In this document: piece by piece, positions 46,440 to 59,083 of the stretch
How positions within the stretch are numbered: position 1 is the stretch's first letter
How the letters are laid out: each line of letters starts with the position of its first letter
Origin: Pontibacillus sp. HMF3514
GTDB taxonomy: Bacteria > Bacillota > Bacilli > Bacillales > BH030062
NCBI RefSeq assembly: GCF_009858175.1
Contig: NZ_CP047393.1
Coordinates: 124,001-188,000 of the forward strand
Direction: 5' to 3'
DNA: 64,000 nucleotides
Notes under the pieces: generated by a model
The model's database searches: none
Seen by the model: the letters and a program-made list of their open reading frames with translations, nothing else
Told to the model about the DNA's origin: nothing
Translations under genes and position numbers: made by a program

Positions 46440-46527
46440 TATGGCATTTTATTTCATTACCATGATTAGCCCCGGAACTAATTATGTTGATAATAAGATA
46501 ATCGTTTAAAAGAATGAATGAATATTA
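46440..46527 (+). promoter_or_regulatory. Probable L13 leader
   Basis: The transcribed leader of rplM is about 100 bases and contains the GCCCCGGAA segment flanked by AT-rich pairing arms. Firmicutes are known to carry an autoregulatory L13 leader at this place. Only the position, length and this segment support the call. Confidence 0.45.
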
Positions 46528-46541
46528 GGAGGGAACCGACC

Positions 46542-46979
46542 ATGCGCACAACTTTCATGGCCAACGAAAATAACGTTGAACGCAAATGGTATGTTGTCGA
46601 TGCTGAAGGTCAAACACTAGGTCGTTTGGCAAGCGAGGTTGCATCTATCCTTCGCGGAAAGCATAAAGCAACGTACACACCGCATGTTGACACGGGTGAT
46701 CACGTGATCCTTGTGAACGCTGAAAAAATTGAACTAACTGGTAAGAAACTAAATGACAAGATGTATTACCGTCATTCAAATCACCCAGGTGGTTTAAAAG
46801 AACGTCGTGCATACGAAATGCGCAATAACTATCCTGAGCAAATGCTTGAGCAAGCAGTAAAAGGTATGCTACCAAGCGGAAGCCTAGGACGTGAAATGGG
46901 CAAGAAACTACACGTATATCGTGGACCTGAACACAAACATCAAGCACAAAAACCAGAAGCACTAGAGCTTCGCGGTTAA
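46542..46979 (+). CDS. rplM: 50S ribosomal protein L13
   Basis: L13 is an early-assembly protein. ATG 46542 ([20 protein letters not shown]) lies after AGGAGGGAACCGACC; the frame is open from 46518. The 145 residues contain [20 protein letters not shown] and the signature [20 protein letters not shown]. It is co-transcribed with rpsI. Confidence 0.97.
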   Translation: MRTTFMANENNVERKWYVVDAEGQTLGRLASEVASILRGKHKATYTPHVDTGDHVILVNAEKIELTGKKLNDKMYYRHSNHPGGLKERRAYEMRNNYPEQMLEQAVKGMLPSGSLGREMGKKLHVYRGPEHKHQAQKPEALELRG

Positions 46980-46999
46980 TTAAAAGGAGGTAGACTGAG

Positions 47000-47392
47000 T
47001 TGGCACAAGTACAATACTACGGTACTGGACGTCGTAAAAGCTCAACAGCTCGTGTACGTTTAGTTCCAGGCACAGGCCGTGTCGTTATTAATAAACGTGA
47101 TGCAGAAGATTATTTCCCATACGAAACGCTACGTGTAATCACTAAGCAGCCTTTAGCTCTAACAGAAACTGAAGGAACTTATGATGTTCTTGTAAACGTT
47201 GATGGCGGAGGTTTCACTGGTCAAGCTGGTGCTATCCGTCACGGTGTTGCACGTGCTCTATTAGAAGCGGACCCTGAATACCGCACTTCTCTTAAGCGCG
47301 CTGGTTTCCTAACTCGTGACGCTCGTGAGAAAGAACGTAAAAAGTACGGTCTTCGCAAAGCACGTCGTGCGCCACAATTCTCAAAGCGTTAA
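47000..47392 (+). CDS. rpsI: 30S ribosomal protein S9
   Basis: S9 reaches the P-site tRNA with its C-terminal tail ([10 protein letters not shown]). The 130 residues contain [19 protein letters not shown] and [20 protein letters not shown]. The start is TTG 47000, nine bases after AAAGGAGG; no ATG is available nearby. A strong terminator follows. Confidence 0.96.
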   Translation: MAQVQYYGTGRRKSSTARVRLVPGTGRVVINKRDAEDYFPYETLRVITKQPLALTETEGTYDVLVNVDGGGFTGQAGAIRHGVARALLEADPEYRTSLKRAGFLTRDAREKERKKYGLRKARRAPQFSKR

Positions 47393-47409
47393 TATTCTTT
47401 TTCGCTTAC

Positions 47410-47442
47410 AAATCCCTTGGTCTTTTGACCAGGGGATTTTTT
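47410..47442 (+). terminator. Terminator of rplM-rpsI
   Basis: AAATCCCTTGGTC (47410-47422) pairs with GACCAGGGGATTT (one G-U) around TTTT, followed by a run of T. Confidence 0.9.
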
Positions 47443-47516
47443 GTGTTTTAGGGTAAGTTAAAGGAAACTGTTAATTTTGAATAAAAGAGAAAAGAAGCTC
47501 TAACATATTCCATTAT

Positions 47517-47551
47517 AGCCCCCTTATCTGGAAGACTTGGAATCGAGATAA
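47517..47551. repeat. 35-bp flank repeat, copy 1
   Basis: This 35-base segment beginning AGCCCCCTTATCTGG is found again in reverse complement at 60268-60302 with 33 of 35 identical bases (counted by eye). In both places it flanks a palindromic element. Confidence 0.75.
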
Positions 47552-47560
47552 TGTGCGTAT

Positions 47561-47732
47561 GGTTCCGTTGCTTTAATGGAGTGCGGCGGGCTGGGAAACG
47601 GGCTGCTTTCCCCGGACGAACGATCGAGCCTCCTCACTCACTACGTTCCCTGCGGGGTCTCGCTCGCCCGTTATTCCGGAGGAGTCAGCCCGTTTCCCAG
47701 CCCACCTTAGCAGAATGGTGATGAACGGAACC
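47561..47732. repeat. Palindromic intergenic element, copy A
   Basis: Terminal inverted repeats GGTTCCGTT (47561-47569) and AACGGAACC (47724-47732) enclose a perfect 18-bp inverted repeat, GGGCTGGGAAACGGGCTG (47588-47605) against 47686-47703, and a GC-rich core with GAGCCTCCTC and CTGCGGGGTCTCGC. The 172-bp unit has no coding frame worth calling. Related units lie at 47881-48050 (inverted) and 60091-60260. Confidence 0.8.
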
Positions 47733-47880
47733 CCAGCCTGAAAAGAGGAGCTAATGATGTATTGTATTAAACAATATTTATATATATAGTGACTCAAACC
47801 TTGATATTAAGCATGTTCAAGGTGTTTATAAGACCTATTTACTACTTTTATGGCGCTTGAGAAGTCCACTTATTCGAGTT
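47733..47880. other. Spacer between palindromic elements A and B
   Basis: AT-rich sequence without a coding frame or clear promoter. It contains a short TA tract near 47779-47788. The last bases CTTATTCGAG resemble the flank motif of the other copies. Confidence 0.5.
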
Positions 47881-48050
47881 GGGTCCGTTAACCTCCACTT
47901 CAATAGGGGGGAAGGAAACGGTGAGACTCCAGTGGTATTACGATCGGGCGAGACCCCGCAGAGAGTGGAACGAACGAGGAGGCTCGACCGTGAGTCCACA
48001 GGACGCGAACCGTTTCACTGACCCCTTCCTCTTTTTACCGTAACGGACCC
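47881..48050. repeat. Palindromic intergenic element, copy B (inverted)
   Basis: Perfect 10-bp terminal inverted repeats GGGTCCGTTA / TAACGGACCC bound this 170-bp unit. Inside are GAAACGGT (47915-47922) / ACCGTTTC (48009-48016). Its reverse complement shares the core of copy A (CGAGCCTCCTC, TGCGGGGTCTCGC), and its right part resembles the right part of copy C (CCGTTTCA, CCCCTT, CTCTTTTT, AACGGAC). Confidence 0.8.
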
Positions 48051-48327
48051 ACCCTCTCACTAAGATGCTTATTCCACATAACTGCCATTTTACTGAATAA
48101 CTTAACTTCAAGTAAAAACAACAGTGTATATTAAGTACGCTATGGAAAGCCCGTCAAAAACTAGCTGTCATACATACATCATCCCTATATCCCTTCTCAA
48201 ACCAATCAACTTGTGACCATCAAGGAAGCAGGTGCATCATCTTTTTTCCATATCAGGTAACTGCCGTGACCTCGAATCGTTCCTGTGCATACCGAATAAA
48301 CTAATACCATTATGGAGGTGATTCGGT
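48051..48327. other. Flank of element B and upstream region of ybaK
   Basis: Bases 48067-48100 hold GCTTATTC...GAATAAC enclosing ATAACTGCCATT, the inverted counterpart of the copy C flank at 60044-60079. The rest, up to the ybaK SD (ATGGAGGTGATTCGG), shows no confident promoter. Confidence 0.5.
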
Positions 48328-48771
48328 ATGTCCGTCGTACCAATAGAACGATTACGATTAAACAAACAAATTCAATTTGAACGTAGTTTACTACGCGAAC
48401 TTACATTACAAGAAGTGCAACAGGATGTCTCCCAATCCTTTCAGAAACTTTTTCATTCATATACTGTATTTGAATCCGCCATTCAAGAAGAAGCCATTGA
48501 GCAAGCTATGGAAGCTTATTTACTTGGAGCTGAAGCTAGTCAATTTATTTTATCCGGTGAACAAAAAGAGGATGTCATAAGCCGTTATGAAGTTGAACTT
48601 AATACAATCTCCGCAGACTTTGCGGATTATCTGGATTATTGGCATCATGCAACAGAATCACACTCTTGGTTAATTCAACGAGCAGGCACCATTTGTGAGA
48701 AATTTTTTAAACGGTGGTGGATGGCAGGCTTGGAGCGTGGTGAAAGAAGAAGGCGATTAAAGCTCCATTAA
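48328..48771 (+). CDS. ybaK: YbaK family protein (DUF2521)
   Basis: This 147-residue, mostly helical protein resembles B. subtilis YbaK, a protein of unknown function encoded directly before cwlD. It has no signal peptide or membrane segment, is rich in Glu/Gln, and ends in a basic tail (GERRRRLKLH). ATG 48328 follows ATGGAGGTGATTCGG. The link to sporulation is only by neighbourhood. Confidence 0.75.
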   Translation: MSVVPIERLRLNKQIQFERSLLRELTLQEVQQDVSQSFQKLFHSYTVFESAIQEEAIEQAMEAYLLGAEASQFILSGEQKEDVISRYEVELNTISADFADYLDYWHHATESHSWLIQRAGTICEKFFKRWWMAGLERGERRRRLKLH

Positions 48772-48777
48772 TGATTA

Positions 48778-48806
48778 TCATAATTCCCATTCTTGTCCCA
48801 TATATT
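48778..48806 (+). promoter_or_regulatory. Possible sigma-E promoter of cwlD
   Basis: TCATAATT (48778-48785), 13-base spacer, CATATATT (48799-48806) resembles the sigma-E pattern. cwlD is sigma-E (and sigma-G) dependent in B. subtilis. Confidence 0.4.
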
Positions 48807-48837
48807 GGACTGTAGCTACAATTAGGAGGAGACAAGA

Positions 48838-49554
48838 ATGGGAAAAACGCTTAAAATTGCAAGCTGGATCTTAGGACTTTTGGTATTAATTGTACTGATC
48901 CGGTACCCGATTGAAACAAAGGACTCATGGCAAACTTGGTCCCTTCCCCTTGCCGGACAAATCATTGTAATTGATCCTGGACACGGTGGAGTAGATGGTG
49001 GTGCCGTCGGTGCGGACGATACATTAGAAAAAGATATTGCCTTACAGGTGTCCAAGCATTTACGTGACTACTTGCAGCAAGCGGGTGCACTTGTCTATTT
49101 AACACGTGAAAAAGATGTTGATTTGGCAGATAAAGATATCAAAAGCTTATCTAAACGAAAGTCTCAGGATATTCGTAGACGCGTACAACTGATTGATGAT
49201 AAAGAAGCTGATTTCTTTGTAAGTGTTCATTTAAATGCCATTCCTTCAACCAAATGGCATGGTGCACAATCCTTTTATAACCCAACCTCACCAGAGAGTG
49301 AAAGGCTTGCGAAGTTTATCCAATCAGAAATAAAGCGAAACTTAGAAAATACGACGCGTAATGCTCTAGCCAAGAATAATATGTACCTTTTAAAACAAAC
49401 AGAACCACCAGGTGCGCTTGTGGAAATTGGCTTCTTATCAAATGTCCATGAACGCGATCTTCTTAAAACAGATCCTTATCAGAAGAAAGTTGCTGCTTCA
49501 ATCTATGAGGGGATCTTAAGGTACGTGACTGAGGAAGAAGTTCCTGAAGGTTAG
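48838..49554 (+). CDS. cwlD: Germination-related N-acetylmuramoyl-L-alanine amidase CwlD
   Basis: CwlD removes stem peptides from muramic acid in the spore cortex so that, after PdaA action, muramic delta-lactam forms and germination enzymes recognise the cortex. A signal-anchor helix (residues about 5-22) precedes the Amidase_3 domain: IDPGHGGVDGGAVG with the zinc histidine, a glutamate in LEKDIAL, VSVHLNA, and the catalytic VEIGFLSN. It has 238 residues. ATG 48838 follows TTAGGAGGAGAC. It lies in the ybaK-cwlD-salA order. Confidence 0.94.
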   Translation: MGKTLKIASWILGLLVLIVLIRYPIETKDSWQTWSLPLAGQIIVIDPGHGGVDGGAVGADDTLEKDIALQVSKHLRDYLQQAGALVYLTREKDVDLADKDIKSLSKRKSQDIRRRVQLIDDKEADFFVSVHLNAIPSTKWHGAQSFYNPTSPESERLAKFIQSEIKRNLENTTRNALAKNNMYLLKQTEPPGALVEIGFLSNVHERDLLKTDPYQKKVAASIYEGILRYVTEEEVPEG

Positions 49555-49651
49555 TAATTAGATTTAGAAATCAAACCTTGTGTTTCATGGTGTTGCCAAT
49601 ATATATGTTATACTAACTACTAGACTATTTCAGTAAAGGTTGGTGGCACAC

Positions 49652-50704
49652 ATGGTAACAAAAGAACAAGTTGTGGACTTGCTTCATAAGATTGAAGACC
49701 CACATTTACATAGAACACTTGAAGAAACAGGCGGTATTGGTGAAATCACAATTAAAGAAGAAAAAAATCATGTCAGCGTGAAAATAGCAATTGCGCAACC
49801 TAATACAGCTGAGCAAATGCAATTACAACAAGAAATTGTAAACGTTTTAAAAGGGGCAGGAGCAGCAACTGTTGGTCTGCGTTTTGAACAATTGCCTGAT
49901 GAGGTTATTCAGCAATATGCTAATACATCTGTACAATCAGAAGGTGGATCCTTGTTAGACAGTGGAGAAACTACATTTATTGCTGTAGCTAGTGGTAAAG
50001 GGGGAGTTGGTAAATCAACAGTAACCGTAAATTTAGCAACCTCTCTTGCTCGTTTAGGGAAAAAAGTCGGTATTATTGACGCAGACATTTACGGTTTTAG
50101 TGTTCCAGATATGATGGGGATCGAAGAACGTCCTGTAGTACGTGGAGAACATATCATACCCGTAGAGCGATTCGGTGTTAAAGTTATTTCTATGGGCTTC
50201 TTTGTGGAGGATAATTCTCCAATTATATGGCGTGGACCTATGCTAGGAAAAATGCTGACAAGTTTCTTTAAAGAAGTTGAATGGGGAGAATTAGATTATC
50301 TTCTTCTAGATTTACCACCTGGAACAGGAGACGTAGCATTAGATCTACATTCCATGCTGCCATCTTGTAAAGAAGTTATCGTTACAACACCACACCCGAC
50401 AGCTGCATTTGTAGCAGCTCGTGCAGGTCAAATGGCCATTAAAACCGAGCATGAAATTCTAGGTATTATTGAAAACATGTCATACTTTGAAAGTAAGTTA
50501 ACCGGACAAAAAGAATATGTATTTGGTCAAGGAGGCGGGGACAAGCTCGCTGAACAGCTTCAGACTGATATACTTGGCAGATTACCTCTTCAACAGCCTT
50601 ATGAAGAGGAAGACGTATTTGCCCCAGGCGTATATCAAGCGGATCATCCAACCGGTAAGATCTTCTTATCCGTTGCAAACAAAATGATTAATAAAATGGA
50701 ATAA
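49652..50704 (+). CDS. salA: Mrp/NBP35-type ATPase SalA
   Basis: This MRP-family P-loop ATPase is SalA in B. subtilis, a regulator that represses scoC and so favours exoprotease production; relatives act as Fe-S carriers. An N-terminal MIP18-like domain (about 1-95) precedes the ATPase with ASGKGGVGKSTVTVNL, DADIYGFSVPDMMG and LDLPPGTGDVALD. No CxxC cluster is seen near the C-terminus. ATG 49652 gives 350 residues; TTG 49640 and GTG 49643 are in-frame alternatives, and the SD AAAGGT is weak. Confidence 0.9.
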   Translation: MVTKEQVVDLLHKIEDPHLHRTLEETGGIGEITIKEEKNHVSVKIAIAQPNTAEQMQLQQEIVNVLKGAGAATVGLRFEQLPDEVIQQYANTSVQSEGGSLLDSGETTFIAVASGKGGVGKSTVTVNLATSLARLGKKVGIIDADIYGFSVPDMMGIEERPVVRGEHIIPVERFGVKVISMGFFVEDNSPIIWRGPMLGKMLTSFFKEVEWGELDYLLLDLPPGTGDVALDLHSMLPSCKEVIVTTPHPTAAFVAARAGQMAIKTEHEILGIIENMSYFESKLTGQKEYVFGQGGGDKLAEQLQTDILGRLPLQQPYEEEDVFAPGVYQADHPTGKIFLSVANKMINKME

Positions 50705-50712
50705 CATGTAAT

Positions 50713-50749
50713 AAAAAAAGATCCTGCTACAAGCGCAGGATCTTTTTTT
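50713..50749. terminator. Bidirectional terminator between salA and gerD
   Basis: A perfect 15-bp stem (seven A, then GATCCTGC) with a 7-base loop and T-runs on both strands serves convergent salA and gerD. Confidence 0.93.
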
Positions 50750-50758
50750 ATAAGTGAA

Positions 50759-51433
50759 TTAGGAACTTTCACCCTGGCCACTGTCTTCCCCTTGGCCACC
50801 CTCTTCTTTTTTACCTTCAGACTGTTTTCCACCCTGACTTTTTTCTTGTCCGTCTTTTGATTGTTCACCTTGCTCGCCACCACTAGATTTCATCTCTTCG
50901 GCTGCTTTTAGAACAATTTCGCTCATTTTAGCTTTAAATATTGGAGTGTTCATCGTTTCCTGAATCGTTTTTTCTAAATGCTCACGGAATTTTTGGCTTG
51001 TCATAACTGAGGACATCTGTTTTTCCATTTCCGGATTCTTCATAAGTTCAAGCATGCTTTTTTGGAACTTTGAATCGTTCATGAGTTCCTTCATAACTTT
51101 CTTCTGCTGTTCCGTCATGGATTGAGCAAATGTTTTTGTGAACTCAGGATTTGAAAAAAGTTCTTTCCAAAACTTTTTTCCTTTATCGGAAGAAACAGTC
51201 TCTTCAATTGATTTCTTAACCACTTCAGAATCCAACACAATTTGTTGTTTCATTTTTTGATCAGTTAAAACTTGTGTAATGGCTTTTTTTCCTTCATCTG
51301 TCTTAAGAATATCGACAACCATTTTCTTTGTTGTTTCATACCCCGTTTGGTCCCCGCCAGATGAATTTCCTGCACAGCCAACAAGTATAAATATTATTGC
51401 TACTATAAAGGCAAGGCTCCTCATATGTCGCAT
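50759..51433 (-). CDS. gerD: Spore germination lipoprotein GerD
   Basis: GerD clusters germinant receptors in the spore inner membrane. Start ATG 51433 (MRHMRSLAFIVAIIF) has AAAGGAG 7 bases upstream. A lipobox, LVGC, places the lipidated cysteine at residue 20; the central helical region includes KKMVVDILKTDEGKKAI and FWKELFSNPEF. The C-terminal about 40 residues are a low-complexity Gly/Gln/Glu/Ser/Lys tail. Length 224 residues. A well-matching sigma-G promoter precedes it. It is transcribed opposite to its neighbours salA and kbaA, as in B. subtilis. Confidence 0.93.
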   Translation of the reverse strand: MRHMRSLAFIVAIIFILVGCAGNSSGGDQTGYETTKKMVVDILKTDEGKKAITQVLTDQKMKQQIVLDSEVVKKSIEETVSSDKGKKFWKELFSNPEFTKTFAQSMTEQQKKVMKELMNDSKFQKSMLELMKNPEMEKQMSSVMTSQKFREHLEKTIQETMNTPIFKAKMSEIVLKAAEEMKSSGGEQGEQSKDGQEKSQGGKQSEGKKEEGGQGEDSGQGESS

Positions 51434-51465
51434 GAGAACGCTCCTTTCGTATCGATTCCTATGCT

Positions 51466-51495
51466 TAATATGAGATATCTGTTGAAAAATATACA
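51466..51495 (-). promoter_or_regulatory. Sigma-G promoter of gerD
   Basis: On the minus strand TGTATA, a 17-base spacer and CATATTA match the forespore sigma-G pattern and lie about 30 bases before the gerD start. gerD is a known sigma-G gene in B. subtilis. Confidence 0.65.
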
Positions 51496-51610
51496 CACGA
51501 ACAGGAGGAAAAAAACGCTACTTCATGATAAAATACGGAAGAGTTGCATTATAGACATGCCAATATTGAAATCGTTTAATGGGATAAGATAAATAGGTAG
51601 GAGGATCATT

Positions 51611-52294
51611 GTGACAAGTCGAAAATGGGTGCGGTTATTTTTAAAAACGCTGTTTTTGGGTGGACTTTCCGGTGTACTTGTTAGCTTTTTTGCCAAAAGT
51701 GATACATACGCAAAGGCGTTGGAACCGTTTAGTATATTTGAAGTTTTAGGATTAATTTTTATGTTTCTTGGCCTAGGGTTTATTTTTAGTGTGATTAGCC
51801 AAATGGGATTTTTCGCTTATCTAACTGTACACCAATTTGGTTTAGGGATGTTCCGTGGGGTCTGGCCATTTGTTCAAGTCGTACTTATTGCATTTACATT
51901 GTTTGACTTTGTGTATTTCCGTTATAAAGAAGCGGATGGAGATGTAGCGCTATGGACTTTCTTCGTTATACCAATTGCATTACTTATATATGGATTAGCT
52001 GTGTCGTACGTAAAGGCAAAAGAAACGAACCAAAAAGCATTTATTCCGGCGTTATTCTTTATGGTGGTTATCACTTCCGTAGAATGGATACCCGCTATAC
52101 GCGCAAATGACCCAAGCTGGATGATGCTTATGCTTGTACCACTTTTAGTTTGTAATACGTATCAGCTCCTTGTGCTTCACCGAATTACAGGTGAGAGTCA
52201 AAACAAAACAGAAGCGGCTGACACCACAAATCAAAAGAAGCCATCTGGAAATGCTAAATCAAAAAAGAAAAAGAAAAAAAAGAAGAAAAAATAA
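51611..52294 (+). CDS. kbaA: KinB-signalling pathway activation protein KbaA
   Basis: KbaA is an integral membrane protein needed for KinB activity in the sporulation phosphorelay. The 227 residues contain about six hydrophobic helices, with conserved stretches GFFAYLTVHQFGLGMFRG and VEWIPAIRANDPSWM. GTG 51611 follows GTAGGAGGATCATT. The protein ends in a tail of eleven lysines after a serine, encoded by a nearly pure A/G tract. Position between gerD and pdaB is conserved. Confidence 0.88.
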   Translation: MTSRKWVRLFLKTLFLGGLSGVLVSFFAKSDTYAKALEPFSIFEVLGLIFMFLGLGFIFSVISQMGFFAYLTVHQFGLGMFRGVWPFVQVVLIAFTLFDFVYFRYKEADGDVALWTFFVIPIALLIYGLAVSYVKAKETNQKAFIPALFFMVVITSVEWIPAIRANDPSWMMLMLVPLLVCNTYQLLVLHRITGESQNKTEAADTTNQKKPSGNAKSKKKKKKKKKK

Positions 52295-52326
52295 ATTCGC
52301 ATGCTTTCCGCATGCGAATTTTTTCA
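52293..52326. terminator. Bidirectional terminator between kbaA and pdaB
   Basis: AAATTCGCATGC pairs with GCATGCGAATTT around TTTCC; T-runs on both strands serve the convergent genes. Confidence 0.9.
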
Positions 52327-52374
52327 TGGAAGAGATTTGTTGCATAACGATGCTTGCGATTCTGTTTCTTACAT

Positions 52375-53136
52375 TTAATCAATCTCTTCTGACTGGGCTT
52401 CAACTTTTGATATCATTTTTGAAATGGATACAAACGAGAGTCCCTTATTTTTGATACCAGGTAAAATGGTCTTTAATGCATCATTTGTTTGCTTAACAGA
52501 ATCTGAGGCATGCATGACAATAATATCTCCCCCGGAAATTTCCTTCATTACTTCATCCACAATCGTTTGCGTTCCAGGGTTCTTCCAATCACTTGGGTTC
52601 ACATTCCACTTAATAACCTTAAAACCTAACTTATCTGCAAGTGAAAGAACCTCTTTGTTAAAATGGCCACTCGGAGTACGAAGAAGTTTTATATCTTCAT
52701 ATCCTAACTTTCGAAAGATTTCTTTAGCATATAAGAGGTCTTTTCTTACTTGTTTGATATCTTGCTTCACATAGCTTTTGTAACGGTATCCCATCATCCC
52801 AATCTCGTGATCACTTTTCTTAATCTCTTCTAGGATATCAGGGTGGCGTTCTGCCCATTCTCCGCTAACAAAAAATGTCGCTTTAACATCATGTTCTTTT
52901 AAAGTATCTAATATGGGGAAGACTTGCTCTTGTCCCCAACTAATATTAAAAGTTAAAGCCACATCCTTACCTTTAGAGCCACTACTAATTAACGCTCTAG
53001 GTCCATCGTCTGTAGTGAATACAGAAAAAGAACTATCACGCTCAACCCAAAGAAAAATTGAACAAAAAAGGGCAGCAAAAACAACAAGTCCCCATTTCTT
53101 CGCACGGTTAACTTTCCATACATAAAAGTGCTGCAA
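52375..53136 (-). CDS. pdaB: Polysaccharide deacetylase-like sporulation protein PdaB
   Basis: PdaB is a NodB-fold protein needed to keep spores stable late in sporulation. The N-terminus MQHFYVWKVNRAKKW plus a signal-anchor helix (about 14-31) matches the B. subtilis protein. The NodB domain follows, but typical catalytic signs are altered: TFNISWG stands where TFDD is usual, and HEIGMMGYRYKSY lacks both metal histidines. LLRTPSGHF and IIVMHAS remain. It starts at TTG 53136 and has 253 residues. A sigma-E-like promoter lies upstream. Confidence 0.88.
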   Translation of the reverse strand: MQHFYVWKVNRAKKWGLVVFAALFCSIFLWVERDSSFSVFTTDDGPRALISSGSKGKDVALTFNISWGQEQVFPILDTLKEHDVKATFFVSGEWAERHPDILEEIKKSDHEIGMMGYRYKSYVKQDIKQVRKDLLYAKEIFRKLGYEDIKLLRTPSGHFNKEVLSLADKLGFKVIKWNVNPSDWKNPGTQTIVDEVMKEISGGDIIVMHASDSVKQTNDALKTILPGIKNKGLSFVSISKMISKVEAQSEEID

Positions 53137-53176
53137 GCTTCCCCTCTCCCTATCCTATAAATTAGTTCCTTATTTT

Positions 53177-53205
53177 AATCTATGTACAGGTTGGACAAAT
53201 ATGAA
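53177..53205 (-). promoter_or_regulatory. Possible sigma-E promoter of pdaB
   Basis: Minus strand TTCATATT, 13-base spacer, CATAGATT matches the sigma-E pattern at all but one core position. Confidence 0.5.
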
Positions 53206-53296
53206 CAAGCCTTTTCCGGATTGGTGATTTTTTAATAAATTACAAATAAATGGGACACAATGTAAGAAAGCCATTTAAATTTATAGAGGTGAGCCA

Positions 53297-53518
53297 ATGT
53301 TAGGATTGATGATCAATGAAATCGAACAAAAAGAAATCGAGTACTTATTAAAAAGAGAAATGGAAGAGTTGCTTCTTGACTTATCGGATTCACGCATCGA
53401 TCATATTGTCAAAAGGGCAATGGAAGAGAGATACCAAATCCTCTATAACTTATTTCGACGATTTGTATCGGAAAAAGAAAGTCTTAAATATATTCCACCG
53501 AAGCGGAAGTATAAGTAA
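53297..53518 (+). CDS. Small conserved-looking protein, function unknown
   Basis: I do not recognise this 73-residue protein. It is charged and almost entirely helical (EIEQKEIEYLLKREMEELLL, RIDHIVKRAMEERYQILYNL) and ends in a basic tail (PPKRKYK); no signal peptide, membrane helix or cysteine. Support for a real gene: ATG 53297 preceded by AGAGGTGA, a clean terminator 25 bases after the stop, and placement as a single gene between pdaB and the rRNA promoters. It could help sporulation, judged only from its neighbours. Confidence 0.7.
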   Translation: MLGLMINEIEQKEIEYLLKREMEELLLDLSDSRIDHIVKRAMEERYQILYNLFRRFVSEKESLKYIPPKRKYK

Positions 53519-53542
53519 TATCATCTTTTTGGAGTTAATTTT

Positions 53543-53572
53543 AAACCTTCTCACACTTAGAGAAGGTTTTTT
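53543..53572 (+). terminator. Terminator after the 73-residue gene
   Basis: AACCTTCTC (53544-53552) pairs with GAGAAGGTT (53560-53568) around seven bases, followed by T to 53572. Confidence 0.85.
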
Positions 53573-53696
53573 GATAGAAAAAAATAGAGATGATTTTAAT
53601 GAAGGGGTAAGTTGTATGAAAGCCTTAATATAGAGGGTGTGAAGGGGACTTCCATTTAATTGAACAAGATTTTTATAAAAAAATCTTCAAATATCC

Positions 53697-53726
53697 TTGC
53701 ACAAATATAAAATCCTATGCTATATT
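53697..53726 (+). promoter_or_regulatory. rRNA promoter P1
   Basis: TTGCAC (53697-53702), 18-base spacer, TATATT (53721-53726) with an extended TG. The A/T-rich sequence upstream could act as an UP element. Confidence 0.6.
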
Positions 53727-53805
53727 ATTTTTTGTTGTCAGCAAGGCAACGCAATCACAAAAATAACACAGCAAAAACGATTTAATATTTTTTGCGAAAA
53801 AGTTG

Positions 53806-53834
53806 TTGACTATATATCGACACCATGTTATATT
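53806..53834 (+). promoter_or_regulatory. rRNA promoter P2
   Basis: TTGACT (53806-53811), 17-base spacer, TATATT (53829-53834) with an extended TG (53826-53827). The leader that follows contains CCTTGAAAACT, repeated before 23S. Confidence 0.75.
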
Positions 53835-53959
53835 AAATTGCGTCGCTAAAAGACAGCGCACATTTTGATCCTTGAAAACTGAACGAAACGACATGTTACG
53901 TCAATGAATTACTTTTTATTTTTAAAAAGCCAGACATCATTTTGATGCAAAGGCGAACT

Positions 53960-58622
<4,663 letters not shown>

Positions 58623-58689
58623 TCTCTATTGAAAAAACGTTACGATGTCTCTTATCTAGTTTTGAAGGTATATCCTTCAACTACATAGG

Positions 58690-58805
58690 TTTGGTGGCTT
58701 TGGCGAAGAGGTCACACCTGTTCCCATGCCGAACACAGAAGTTAAGCTCTTCAGCGCCAATGGTAGTCGGGGTTTCGCCCCCGCAAGAGTAGGACGCCGC
58801 CAAGC
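58690..58805 (+). rRNA. rrf: 5S ribosomal RNA
   Basis: 116 bases starting TTTGGTGGCTTTGGCGAAGA with the conserved TCCCATGCCGAACACAGAAG and the closing CGCCGCCAAGC that pairs with the 5' end. Organisation 16S-23S-5S is the normal order. Confidence 0.97.
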
Positions 58806-58918
58806 CTGACATATTTCTTTTGTTCAAGGTATTGAACAAACTTTATACATTTAACAATTTATTAGAATCTAACGCAAGCTTCTTACTTACAGATACATTG
58901 GTTTACATTTTTTATTAT

Positions 58919-58993
58919 TCCAACGTAGCTCAGTGGTAGAGCTATCGGCTGTTAACCGATCGGTCGCAGGTTCGAATCCTGCCGTTGGAGCCA
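58919..58993 (+). tRNA. tRNA-Asn (GTT)
   Basis: Acceptor TCCAACG pairs with CGTTGGA; anticodon loop CTGTTAA with GTT; T-loop GGTTCGAATCC; CCA encoded. First tRNA after 5S. Confidence 0.97.
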
Positions 58994-58997
58994 TTAT

Positions 58998-59069
58998 GCT
59001 TCCATAGCTCAGCGGTAGAGCACTTCCATGGTAAGGAAGAGGTCGCCGGTTCAAGTCCGGCTGGAAGCT
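58998..59069 (+). tRNA. tRNA-Thr (GGT)
   Basis: Acceptor GCTTCCA/TGGAAGC; anticodon stem CTTCC/GGAAG with loop ATGGTAA, anticodon GGT; T-arm CCGGTTCAAGTCCGG. The 3' CCA is not encoded (TTATAG follows). Confidence 0.96.
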
Positions 59070-59083
59070 TATAGAAGGGTTAA

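Noticed and set aside
47573-47797. 74-codon minus-strand frame
   Set aside because: It lies within palindromic element A; frame openness comes from the GC-rich repeat and there is no RBS.
47561-48050. CRISPR array
   Set aside because: Repeats are long palindromes in opposite orientations without regular spacers, and no cas genes are nearby.
53376-53633. 85-codon frame overlapping the 73-residue gene
   Set aside because: It runs through the terminator at 53543 and has no SD; the other frame has both.
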